Positions 46,184 to 58,800 of a DNA stretch of 64,000 nt are shown here, piece after piece. The DNA comes from Mercenaria mercenaria (lineage: Eukaryota; Mollusca; Bivalvia; Venerida; Veneridae), in NCBI RefSeq assembly GCF_021730395.1, contig NC_069364.1:81957501-82021500 (forward strand), given 5' to 3'. Both the position numbers and the translations under genes were made by a program. The notes beneath the pieces were generated by a model. The model saw only the letters and a program-made list of their open reading frames with translations, had not been told where the DNA came from and did no database searches. Position 1 is the first letter of the stretch. Every line of letters begins with the position of its first letter.

Positions 46184-47311
46184 TAACAAGAGCTGTCACA
46201 GGAGACAGCGCGCTCGACTATTTCGATGCTGGATTGTGAAACTGGGCCCATCTGAGGAAACTAGAGCTGTCACTGGAGTGTTTAATGACTCCAATTGTGG
46301 ATGAAGATATTGCACAATAGCCCGAGTCTATGTCAAAAATATCAACAAAGTAATAAGAGAGGTAAAGATAAAATGTATCAAAACACTATATAAGTATATC
46401 CTAAGCAAAAAGGGGCATAATTCATTAAATATTGGTGCCAGAGTTATGCACCTTGTGTCATATAGTGTGGGTGATAATGTTGAACAACTATTTTAAGTTT
46501 TAATCAAATCCATTCAGTAATAACAGAGACAGAGTGAAAGTGCATCAAAACTTTAACTAAAATTCTAAGTAAAAAGGGGGAATAATTAATGAAAAATTGA
46601 TGCCAGAGTTATGCACCTTGCATCATATGGTGTGGGTGATGATGTTTAACAACTATTTTAAGTTTGAATCAAATCCATTCAGTAATAACAAGGACAGAGT
46701 GAAAGTGCATCAAAACTTTAACCTAAAATTCTAAGTAAAAAGGGGAAATAATTCATAAAAAAATGGTCCCAGAGTTATGCACCTTGTGTCATATGATAAG
46801 GGTAATGATGCTGAACAATTGTTTAAGTTTGAATCAGATCCATTCAGTAATAACAGAGACAGAGTGAAAGTGCATAAAACTTTAACCTGAAATTCTAAGT
46901 AAAAAGGGGAATAATTCATGAAAAATTGTGCCAGAGTTATGCACCTTGTGTCATATGATGTGGGTGATGATGTTGAACAACTATTTCAAGTTTGAATCAA
47001 ATCCATTCAGTAATAAGAGAGATAGAGTGAAAGTGCATCAAAACTTTAACCTGAAAATCTAAGTGAAAAGGGGGGATAATTCATGAAATATTGGTGCTAG
47101 AGTTATGGCCCTTATGTCAGATGATGTGGATGATGATGAGGAATAAGTATTTCAAGTTTGAATCAAATCCATCAAGTAATTACAGAGATAAGTTGAAAAA
47201 AGAGAAAGTGCACCAAAACTTTAACCAAGGTGGGGACGCGGAAAGACGCCGACGCCGACGCCGGGGTGAGTAGGATAGCTCTCCTTATACTTCGTATAGT
47301 CGAGCTAAAAA
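46184..47311 (-). mobile_element. Helentron-like element, minus-strand relative of the 4.6-kb element
   Basis: Read on the minus strand it begins TTTTTAGCTCGACTATACG and ends AATAGTCGAGCGCGCTGTC, hairpin GCTGTC-TCCTGT-GACAGC, then TCTTGTT. Ends match the element at 4575-6639. The core is about five ~166-bp units ('gccagagttatgcaccttg', 'tcaaatccattcagtaataa'). Near 46263 a second 3'-end-like GAGCTGTCAC suggests another truncated element end. Confidence 0.6.
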
Positions 47312-47399
47312 TGGCTTCCAGATTGTTAACAAATTTTCCTATAAATTGACCTAGTCAATCCGTTTTTGATCCCAGATAACTCAAATTCGAAATCCGACA

Positions 47400-47870
47400 C
47401 ATTATTAATGGAAGCATTATGGCCAAGATTGACCTCTAGCCTCAAACTGCCGGCGATATGCACAACTTTGGTTGGTACTGATAACTCCTGTGATGTTTCG
47501 TTTAAATCCAGCCAACAGTTTGACCTGTGAAAGCCGGACAAGATTCTTCTATTTTTTTAGCTCTGGCGGCCATTTTTTGCAGCGAAGCAGAAAGTGCCGG
47601 CGACATGCACAACTAAGCTTGGTACTGATCACTCCTGTGACGTTTCGTTTAAATCCAGCCAGCACTTTGACCTGTGAAAGCCAGACAAGATTTTTCTATT
47701 TTTAGCTCGGGTGGTCATTTTGTTGAGCGAAGCGGAACGTACCGGCGATATGCATAACTAGGCTTGGCACTGATCACTCCTGTGAAGTTTCATCGAAATC
47801 CGGCCAGCAGTCTGACCTGCGAAAGCCGGACAAGCTTAATGCGGACGGACAGACGGACGGCGAAGGCAAA
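47400..47870. repeat. three tandem ~146-bp units
   Basis: 'gccggcgatatgcacaac' type starts at about 47449, 47596 and 47741, each followed by 'actcctgtgatgtttcgttt' and 'tgacctgtgaaagccgg'. The block ends with 'gcggacggacagacggacgg', which suggests a degraded Helentron-like element. Confidence 0.55.
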
Positions 47871-48391
47871 AACAATATGTGTATGGGTAGACATAATAAT
47901 TCTAAAGGTCCAATACTAAGGAAAGTGAACATTTTAATTTCTTTTAAAAAGCACAGAAACTATTTCATTTTATTGGAAAATGAAAGTTGGTATGTAGAAA
48001 TTCGAAATAAATCGCAGTATATGTATAATTATTTTTCTATGAAGTATGAAGAAAGTTAAAAAGACCTGGGGGTCATTTTGTCGATTCACTGAAATTTCAA
48101 CATAATACACATACATTTCTTTGAATTCCAAAGACCTTCTGTAAATTTTGACCTGCTAATCTTCATTATTTAGTGTCTTGCAGAAGTCTATGCACTTGCT
48201 ATGAAAAAAATTGCCAACTCACTTTCCCTTAGTATTGGACCTTTAACGTGGGAGGTTATTTCTAAGGCCACGGAGTTTAATTGGCCAGCTTGAAATGACA
48301 ACAGCTTTCGAAGTCAGCCGCTCAGTCAAGTGTGACTTACCAATTTTAAGTGTTCCTTCTCAAGAGAAGACAAAACAAGGAGCTGCGTTCA

Positions 48392-48621
48392 TTTATTTAT
48401 TTATTTATTTGGGTTTTACGGCGCACCAACACAGTATAGGTTATACGGCGCCAAACAGGACTACAAATTTTGGTTTCACATCTCATTTACATCGAAATAA
48501 AAACATAGGTATGGAGTCAAAATTTGTATACCTGCTGGAATCACAGAGTTACAGCAAAACCAAGTGTTAAGACCCTATTAGTCGCCTCTTACGATCATGC
48601 AAGGGTAAGGCAGTGGTTCTA
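48392..48621 (-). mobile_element. SINE with exact 11-bp target duplication
   Basis: An (AAAT)n tail on the minus strand, then TGTGTTGGTGCGCCGTAAAA near the 3' end, and 'catgatcgtaagaggcgac' near the 5' end. AGCTGCGTTCA flanks it exactly (48381-48391 and 48622-48632). The head is not clearly tRNA-like. Confidence 0.65.
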
Positions 48622-48639
48622 AGCTGCGTTCAATAAACG

Positions 48640-48925
48640 CTTGATGCCCCCGGTGGCATCCTTGTCGATACCAAGCAACCCAAGTCCAAAACGAGGTCAA
48701 GTTCAAAGTCAAGGTCAAACTGAGGTCAGGTGACGTCTGAATATGAGGAATGGTCACAGGTTACACAGTTCTGCATTAGTATCAAGTCATTCTAGTAAGG
48801 GGTATTGATGCTAGACGAAACGGTCCCATTTGGTTAACCTCGTACGGACGGACGGACGAACAGACAGGACAATCACTATATGCCTCCCGCATCAGTCGAC
48901 GCCGGGGTCATAAAAAGGTCCATAA
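48640..48925. repeat. short element remnant with GACGGACGGACGAACAG
   Basis: Begins 'gatgcccccggtggcatc', a hairpin, and ends 'gtcgacgccggggtcataaa' after a 'gacggacggacgaacag' tract. Likely a deleted member of the same element class. Adjacent to the SINE target site. Confidence 0.35.
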
Positions 48926-51160
48926 TTCTCATAAAATGTAAGAGTTATGGTTCTTGACCTACATACTAAATCTAAAAATAATAAACAAGTGTACAAAGTT
49001 TCAAAGCTACAGTTGTTTTAGTTTTTGAGAAAGGTGGACCAAAACAAAAGTTTTAACCAACGCCGATCGTGTGACAATACCTCGTAGAATTTTTTTTAAA
49101 AATCAGACGAGCTGAAAACAATTATCAAAAGGAAACCATCATGTTCATATGCTAAGAGACAGATAATTGTTTTCATTGATGTATATTTAATATTACTTTT
49201 TTTCTCTATAAAACTTTCATACATCCTTAAAAATGTGCAGAACTTTGTTTGCGAAGTATAGTAAATACTATAGACGTTCGTGTTTATACCTTTGTTCAAA
49301 AATGAAATTACTGCAAGTATCTGCAACACATCTAAAAGATTTAGGGCATATGAAAGTATCTACATATGTAAAAATATTAGAACTGTCAACAAGAAATAAG
49401 AATAGCTGTTGTTTAATTCTTACTTAGGTATAAAATACACTGGTTTCTTTCGCCAGCAACATAAACATAAACAAACACGTATATATCATAAACAAATGTA
49501 CACTCATAAACCCGTATCTACAACAGTGAGGAACTCTGGAGCCAGTTGTTCGAAACATTAACAGTTGATTATGCTAACAGTTGATTAACTTTTAGAATAA
49601 TGTTTCGTCACTTTAGAAAACTTAGAAAAACAAATGTATGACTTAAGGATTACAAACACTAAAACATCTTTACAGTTAAATTAAAACATCATACAAGTGT
49701 TTCCCACCAAGACTAGTATTTTTAATCAAAATATAACAGGCGGTTAGTTTAACAGCCCGTTAAAGTTTCGAACAACTGGGCCCTGGACGAAAACTGTGAA
49801 ACTGCTGACAGAAGATGGCCATAAAAATTTACAACAAATACTATAAAAGTGCAGATATTTTCTTTATTCTATGCAAAACAGAAGGTTATTTTATTATGTT
49901 CTGTTCATATTTTATGGGAGTCATCAAACGTGCTTTTTAATACAGAAGCAAAAATTTGTAGATTTAAACAATGTTTTATTCACACTGCACAGTTTTAACA
50001 GTACAGACAAAATAAGGAAACAAATATAGCATGATTACATATTTACAGCCCAGTTTATGATATACATGTACAAGAATCAGGGATCAATTCCGTTGTTACT
50101 TAATCAGAAGTGTTGTTATATGTAAAATCATAAAAGTAACTGTACAACATTAATAAATACTGGGATATACATCAAACTGTTAGTTCGTTCTAGATTCTAA
50201 TATCAAATGCAACAAAATACAACAAAGTATGTGAAATTTATAAAAAATAAATTGGAAAGTCTTCCTGCGCTAAAACGTTATGAAATTCACATAAAAAATT
50301 CCGTAATATGATTAAACAAAATACCGATATACCAGATGTAGTAGATGACTTTTGTTACTTTTCTGGGAGAGGGTTTTATAAGGTTGATAGACTTTGTGCC
50401 AAATCCCGTTGTACACTATATATTAAACGCAAAAATATATTATTAAACTAAACCCAACACATATCATTATGTACACATATCACAGACTTAATTAACTTTC
50501 AATCCTTCAGTCAGAACAAACAAGCGAAACAAGAATATCATAATGCAAAGACTTGATAAGTTTTAATGTAAAACAAAAACGTACTTCTATACGTAACACG
50601 TAACAAAATCAAGCAGGTTATTACAGGTTAGTGGTAAATTGTATTTACACTGGCCTGCAAGTTTGAAACAATGTGCGATTGCTGCACTCTAAGAATGAGG
50701 CTTTTCCAACTGGATATTGGCTAAATATTTCTTTAAGATGAATTTTACACAAAACATCTGAATTCTGAAGATCAGTATCCTGAAAATGCATACATGCTCG
50801 CCCTCAAGCAATGCTAACTAATCACCTCGCCGCCTGCCTTATATAAATACAAGTCAATGTTTTTTACGCGAACTAATTTCTTTTGATAACCTGATAGCAA
50901 TCTGTCATTGTTTTTTATTACAAACCTTAAATCTTTCAAAACGTACAAAGAAAGGAAACGCACTTATTCAGAACATATAAAACTGTTCGCTCTGTATAGA
51001 TATAATTCTGTATACTCAATCAGCATCGTTTTGACTAACTTTAACATGCATAGGTCATATGAAACAAGTTAAGTATTTACAGGTGAATAATTCATTAATA
51101 CAAAACATGTAACTCAATACGTTCCGTTAAAGGCAACTATATTAGTATGCGGTATTGTAT
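48926..51160. other. AT-rich gene-poor DNA
   Basis: No exon or element that I can support. An imperfect palindrome around 49555-49790 ('gttcgaaacattaacagttg' facing 'ttaaagtttcgaacaactgg') hints at an old inverted-repeat element. Confidence 0.35.
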
Positions 51161-51164
51161 TATA

Positions 51165-51272
51165 TGTAATATGGCCACTTTCCGATTTTTTTATGGTTGA
51201 TGAACACCCTAGCTGTCCCTCCAGTCATTATTTCACCACAGTCAGCATCCTTAACCACTTGGCCAAAGAGAC
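51165..51272 (-). mobile_element. internally deleted SINE fragment
   Basis: On the minus strand 'tttggccaagtggttaagg' and 'atgctgac' (tRNA head) are followed after only a few bases by 'gtgaaataatgactggaggg' and 'ccataaaaaaatcggaaagtgg'. The latter matches the conserved middle of the SINE at 39861, so most of the tRNA arm and spacer is missing. Confidence 0.5.
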
Positions 51273-52231
51273 TATGTGTGATACTGTTTCCAATAGACCA
51301 CAAGAGATGAATATTCCGAAAGTCAGATATCCACTGGTAACGCAAGATAACACACGTGTAAATATTCTTTCTCTCCATAAAAGTTTTCATAATACAACAA
51401 AGCTGAAATTCTATTCTATTTATACACATGAAAGTCATATATTACAACGAATCTGTAAACTGTAAACCAAGTAGTGTCTCCGACTCCCACTTAGTTATGA
51501 CTTCATCATAAATCCCTATTATAAGTCCCATAAAACTAATAAAGTCCTTAACAATGAACCCTTTTATAACTATTCCATTATGTACAAAGAACCCCTTTTA
51601 TACTAGCATTTAAGTATTGGCAGCAGATCCCCCAAATATGGCATGCTAACCCATAAAGGTAGGCATCAGCTAGATAGCCTAAATACTATAAACTACTATA
51701 AATAACCAAACACAATTGTCCTTAATCGCTCAACTGAGTTTCAAAGATCAAAACAGGTAATAAATTTGGTAAATAGCAATACTGAAACAAGATTGATCCG
51801 TGTATGCCAAAGTTATGGTCCCGACAAAATCGGACGGACGCACGCACATACACCGACCCGCCAAAAGTGACGACCATATCGAGCTCACCGCAAACTTACT
51901 TTGAAAGAGGGCCTGTTTATTCCGAGAATTGGATTTTCGAAATATTGTATATTTATAGCCATATAGGGAAAACTAGCCCGGCCTATCTTTTTTATGAACA
52001 AAAATGACTTGAACAAAAGTGATAAAGGGTCACACAAAGAAAAAGTCCTTGAAAATAAATTCGTGCTCAGGTAAACTATAATATTCTCATTAACTAATGT
52101 TTTATTTGGCTAAGTGGGCTCCACTGAATATGGGAAATTTTGCTAAAATTTGAATTAGAGGGATCACAATAGCAGAGTTCTTCCTCCAGATAGAATATGT
52201 AAAAGAAATAAAAATTTACTTTGATTTATGC

Positions 52232-52256
52232 AAAAAAAAAAAAAAAAAAAAAAAAA
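52232..52256. repeat. A(25) homopolymer
   Basis: Run of 25 A downstream of the A20 gene, with no recognisable element attached. Confidence 0.8.
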
Positions 52257-52518
52257 TACGTATCGCATTTGATTTATGCATGCATACAAGTCCTATCATA
52301 AAAAGCCGTAAATATCCATAAGATTGTTAGCATAGAGCTTTTCTCTGCTCAGCAGGATTACACCCTCTGTAACAGACTGACTGTGATTTGATGTCAGAAA
52401 TAAACTTCGAAAGCAGTTCCATAAAATATTTTGTGACCCAGTATTACTAACAAACCTTTAGCTACTGTAGTATTTAGAACCCTTTTCAAGGTTTCTCAAA
52501 TAACCGAATAACATACTG

Positions 52519-52524
52519 TTTATT
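52519..52524 (-). terminator. candidate poly(A) signal of the A20 gene
   Basis: TTTATT on plus, AATAAA on minus, about 310 nt past the stop codon at 52833-52835. Another lies at 52101-52106, so the true 3' end is uncertain. Confidence 0.35.
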
Positions 52525-52832
52525 ACTCAAGAATAAATGTCCTAATGAATGTCAGTGCTTACGTAGTTGTGGGCGAGTAAATATAACATATTCCTGTTTT
52601 CATGAATTTAAATAGATCTGTTGAACAATATACTAATAGTCTCTATTAACAGAGGCATAAATTTACGTGTGACACTATCTACATTGTTCTTCCGATCTGA
52701 GAAGACACAATATGCATTTGTACTGTAAATAAGACTGTCCCATATATGTTTTCTGTTCGAGAAGAAACAAAGTACAACATATGATGTTTGTATACGCTTG
52801 TATTCACTATTAACTGCAAGTCATCAAGATGA

Positions 52833-55800
52833 TTAGCGGAAACCATTTTGTCCAACAGATGTTCCCTGTAGCTCTAAATAACAAGTATTACAGTATCCAC
52901 TTTTAGACGCATTACCAAAATTGCTACAACCAGTTCTTGATTTATTCTTACAAACACTACTCTTTTTACTACTTATTAACTTGTTGTAAGACTGTTCGAA
53001 AGAACCATCGTGAGGCGAACTATTCGCGACCTGATGGGTTGCAGCAGCAGCTCCAGTAACGACTTGACTTGTTCCGTTATGATGAGACGGTACTACTTCC
53101 GGTCTATGTCTTCTGTCGTGATGGCCGCTAGTTTCAATCCGATTTCTAGAAGTCTGCCTATTTGCTGTGGATGGTTGTTGGGGCTGTTGTTGCTGAGCTA
53201 AAATTTGACGTTGTTGTTCTAATGATGCTGGGGACATCGGCATGTATTGTGATATAGCACGCTCGTAGTGAGCTGAACATCTCTCCAGCTGGCTGGGATC
53301 CCCATATCGTGTGCAGTCTTTCTCTATACATAGTTTCGCTTTACTTGGTACTACAATAGGTACAGTGTGACGTGTTTCAGGTTGCTGATGTCCAGAAAGT
53401 ATTGGTGCTGTGTTTGTAGCAGGGCGAGTTCTGCTCGTCAAAGGTGTTGTATGCCTTTGTGGTTGTACTAAAATTATGTGAAAAATTATACTGTTAAGTT
53501 TGCAATTTTGCAACCCCTATGTATTTATCACGAACCTCATTAAAAATTTGTTTCACACTTTACCATAACGACTTTTTTTAAACCATTCTTTTCTTTTTTA
53601 AAATCAAAACATTCACTCTATGAAAAATCATTGTCAAACAACTGATAATGTGCCATGAAATTAACCAGAAAAGAATGTACAGAAAAACCAATATTAGAGA
53701 GTATTCTGTAGCCTTTTTTATCAAAGAATTACCTTGTGCCTTAAAACACGACGAGCAATAGCCATTAGTTCCTTGCGATCCAAAGAATGTACAGCCTTTG
53801 GTTTTACATGGAAGTCCTTGCGCTCCAACTGAAAGCGACGGAGACAATTTACAAAACTGGTAATCAAATAAAACAGTATGACAAACTGCAGGTCACAAAT
53901 ACTTAAATATTCAATATTTTCAGAACGTGCTATAACCTGTTTCAAAGATGAAAATAACCAAAACTATTTTCGGTTCTTTCTTAGTTTTTGATAATTTTGA
54001 TACACAATATTGGTCCTATAGTTTCTTATAAAGTATTTCTTTTGCGATTTTTTTTGTTGTTGTTGGATTTAACGTCGCACCGACACATTATAGGTCATAT
54101 GGCGACTTTCCAGCTTTAATGATTTTTAAACACAAGTAAAACAGACAAATAAATACAAGAAAATGCAAATATAGATGCACATAGCTGCATGTATTAGCTA
54201 AAATTCTCGCAATGAACATTCAGGCATATCCATCAGATCTAGTGGTTGCAGTCTATCAGACGTTAGCCTGCAACATTTTCGTTTTTGTTGTGTTGAGCGA
54301 CCTGTGGAGTTACCACTTTTTCTATTTCCAATAAATTTGTGTATCTAACAAAACGCTGACTCAAAATGACTATTACATTGCTGAATTTCCATCAAAACTA
54401 TTATGCATATTACTTTGGCTAAAATGAAACACCCATGTAGCGTAAGCTCAGTGGAAGTAATCAGATAATAAACATTAAACGCCATACCTGATTTTCTATT
54501 TTCCGCTTTCGTTCTGTCAGCCTGAAACCTCTGCAGAACAGCGCTACAGGTGTCGCATAGTTTTTTAGGTGGATAAATTAAAGCATCACAGGTTGGCGAA
54601 GCACATTTTACTTTGTCCCTAGAGCTAACAACCACTGGATTTAGCTTTTTCATTTCTTCTTTTGACGGAGCTACAGGACTACACGACGGATATGCTGTAG
54701 ATTCGTTAAGGTTGCTTCCAGATGGTGGCTGAGTTTCTGCTGTTTCAGCGCTCGGTATTTTTCTAATACATGTATAACAAAGTCCTTGTTCAGTGTCGGT
54801 GCGGATACCATCGCATCCAGGTGTTGCACAAATATATTTTCTTGCTTCTCCACTCTGGTATTTCAGTTCTTGTTCAGCTTGAAGACCTACAGTCATTGGA
54901 GCAATTAAAGGAGCCTGTGCACCAGTTTCGTCATGCTCAGTAGGTATAGATCGCATTGAGGCACCAGATAACGAAAACACACGAGCTTGGTCTGCCGTTC
55001 TTATATTTCCGGTAGGTCCACTGTTTAAAATCTTTTCTTCAGAAGTTGGAACTATATTCATTCCCACAGTCTGTGTGCGAGATCCAGTAAGAGAGTTGCA
55101 CTGACTTCTATCGCCTTTCAGAAAACATGCAACACACTGTGTTGCCTCAGATAAAGTTATGCCTTCATTACAACCAGGAGTTCTACATTTAACTACTGCG
55201 GGTCCACTAGTCGGTGTATTTCCTGCAGGATTTCCACCTCCAAACAAGGTTAATTGGTAGCATGCCTCACAGTAACCACTGTTTCCCTTTAAAGCCAAGC
55301 TAGTACACTGAAGTGTAGTACACTTTTTATTCAGTACACCAGATCCAATCTGGACATCCATCGGTTCCGTTTGCCTCTGTGCCTCTGTATTCTGTGCCAT
55401 CTGCAAATTTACAGGCACCCTATTACCTTGCTGAGGAAGTCTGGTCCCTGCTATGACTGCAGTTTCATCACTTGACTGCATTCTCATGTGTACATCTTGA
55501 CTACTGCCTGGTGCCGGTACTGGGCTTGGGTTTGATCCTGATACAATAGGAATGGAAGGCGGAGGTGCTGTTGGTGCGGCATGAGTGGGACTACTAAAAT
55601 TTGGAAAGCATCCATGACAGTAGGGATATGTAGCCTTGGAACACCTGTAAGAACAGTTCGGGTTATGACAGGTTTCGGGCATCATAGAAAAGTCTTGTTG
55701 CGTAGGTTGTCTTTGTGGTTCTACTTGTTGTGGCTGATGTGCAACCGTTCCAGTCCTCACAAACTTTGGGTAACATTCATGGCAATATGGGTATGTCTCT

Positions 55801-58800
55801 GTTGAACACTTAAACCCACAACCTGCATGACAATCTTCACCCATCATTGACAAGTCATGAAAATTTTCTCCCCTAGAGCCCTGTCTTGCTGGTACTATGC
55901 CCCCGGCAGGGATCTGCCCAAATGGAACTGCCTGTTCTGGCAAAATCGGTCGCCGTGTAGCAATCTTCCTTGCAGCCTCTTCCTGTCTAGCATACTGTAT
56001 GGTAAAATCATTAAAACATTTAGAGCATAGATTCTGTGTCTCTGGGTTTGCAAAAAGTTCACAGCCTATTGTAGCACAACGTTTTCGTCGGTCATTTAAG
56101 CGCTCTGGAGGAACATCAGCACGCTGTCTATGGTGTGCAGGTGATCTTGGTTCTATGTTTTCCACCTGAAAATTAAATGGGGATACGGTTGTCTCAGGAT
56201 CTGGGTCCATTAAACGCCTAAATTTTCTCTCACAGTCTTTCCTGCAAGCATCTACTATATTTACAGTCTCTGGCAGAGGAACCAAAGTCACTTTTGCAGC
56301 TGGGATACTTGTTGTTCCATAAAATACTTCTGTTGTATTAACATAATCCCGCAAAATGTTACTATAATTTGCTTCTTCATTAGGCATTAAGTATCGAGCT
56401 GGTAATGAGTCCATCTCCTTTGTAACTAATGGGATGGCTCTAACACTGGCATCACTATTATTCGGTGAAATATCTTCTTCAAAAAGTAAAGGAGCAAAAT
56501 GATTCATGTTGTAGCCAATCACTAAAGGATTTTTATCACACTGCTCTGGCGGCCACTCTAAAGGGAGATAAATCCCATTTATCTGACTGTCCTGAATTGT
56601 CTCCCCATAAACTGTTCTTGCCATTGTATCTGCAAGCACTATGACAGGTCTTCGCAGCATGTTAGCAGATACATATAAATGAATAGACTCTAATGCTGTG
56701 TATGGTAGTCCATGACTCTGTGACCTTCCAAAATCATCTGTTGCTTTGATAACTGATTCCCATTCTTCGCTGCATTCCTAACATGAAAATAACCATACAG
56801 AATATTATGAAAAGTGTATACAGGTTCCAATATAGGTAAATATCTCATACAATTTTGTATACCCTTATGTCAGCTATATTATGGACACATGAAGGATGTT
56901 ACGTATATATTATTTTTTGCAAAATTTAAGAGAGTTTAACTGAAAAATCATTTCAAACTAATCTATTATGTACATGATGTATTTATCCTTTTTTGTATCT
57001 GAAAAGCAGGAAGTTAGTATAATGAAACTCATTTTGGTTGTGATTAATAAATCAAACACCTTGGTGAGTGCATTCAATCATACCAAGTATTTATCATCGA
57101 ATAAAATTAGACCAGTCCTGTGTATTACCTCAGAACATATCTGTTATGAAAGTAAACTCATTTTGCTTCTCATCAAATAATAACCTTTCACATGAAGAAA
57201 GCTCAGGAAGAATTTTTAAGCTATAATTTGGCATAAACGTAAATATACTCTAAAATGCAATAAAATGTCATAAGATTTTAATTTCATTAAACAGTCCTGT
57301 ACCTGGCTTCCTTTCCTTTGCAAATATTGACATTATAAATAAAAGAACCAAACGCATCCTTGACAAGTAATACTAACTATTTCAATATACAGACCGGATG
57401 TAGCAATAATGCTACAATACATTTTTCCTCATGTACATAGATGTTCGTGGTATGCCTTCCCTATCTGATATCTAATAAAACTTCCTTAAGTACACAGTTT
57501 AACTTTTAATATATCTTTTACCAACAATTCTACAGCCAGTGATAATTTTCCTTTCAACAATTAAAGATTCTTGTTTAGAATTTCATTACTGCCTGTACTA
57601 AAATAAACATATAGTAAATATCTATGGACAGTGTAAAAAAAAAACATTTTATATAACAATGTTATTTAAACTAAAGCTTGCATTTTTAGCAAAGAATTAT
57701 GTTGCTGTTGCAAATTTTCAAACATCAGTGGGAATTAAGCTATTTTTGCTGCTGTGACTGTATTTTAGTAAATTAATATCAATGGGTTCAGAGCTGACTT
57801 TACTCTACTAACTGTATCAAGGTAAACATCAATGGGTACAGAGCTTACTTTACTCTACTAACTGTATCAAGGTAAACATCAATGGGTTCAGAGCTTACTT
57901 TACTCTTTTAACTGTATCTAAGTAAACATCAATGGGTTCAGAGCTTACTTTACTCTACTAACTGTATCAAGGTAAACATCAATGGGTTCAGAGCTTACTT
58001 TACTCTTTTAACTGTATCTAAGTAAACATCAATGGGTACAGAGCTTACTTTACTCTACTAACTGTATCAAGGTAAACATCAATGGGTTCAGAGCTTACTT
58101 TACTCTTTTAACTGTATCTAAGTAAACATCAACAGGAACAGAGCTGACTTTACTCTTGTAACCGTATTTAGTAAACATTAATGGAAACAGAGCAGAATTT
58201 ACTCTTGCAGCTGTTTCTAAGTAAACATCAACAGTAACAGAGCAGACTTTACTCTTGTAACTGTATTTAGTAAACATTAATGGAAACAGAGCAGAATTTA
58301 CTCTTGTAGCTGTTTCTAAGTAAACATCAACAGTAACAGAGCAGACTTTACTCTTGTAACTGTATCTAAGTAAACATCAATGGAACCAGAGCTAACTTTA
58401 CTCTTTTAACTGTATCTCAGTAAACATCAACAGGAACAGAGCTGACTTTACTCTTGTAACCGTATTTAGTAAACATTAATGGAAACAGAGCAGAATTTAC
58501 TCTTGTAGCTGTTTCTAAGTGAACATCAACAGTAATAGAGCAGACTTTACTCTTGTAACTGTATCTAAGTAAACATCAACGAGCACAGAGCAGACTTTAC
58601 TCTTGCAACTGTATCTAAGTAAACATCAACAGTAATAGAGCAGACTTTACTCTTGTAACTGTATCTAAGTAAACATAAACGGGAACAGAGCTGACTGTAC
58701 TCTAACGGAATCTAAGTAAACATCAATAGTAACAGAGCTGACTTTACTCTTGTAACTGTTTCTAAGTAAACATCAATGGGTACAGAGCTTACTTTACTCT

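Noticed and set aside
51160-51465. ORFs of about 90 codons on both strands near 51.2 kb
   Set aside because: They overlap a deleted SINE and each other, with no protein-like conservation visible.
54345-56660. A 771-codon ORF taken as a complete intronless A20 gene starting at its first Met
   Set aside because: It begins in the middle of the OTU domain; in-phase upstream exons supply catalytic Asp72 and Cys105, and the reading past 54488 runs into an intron.
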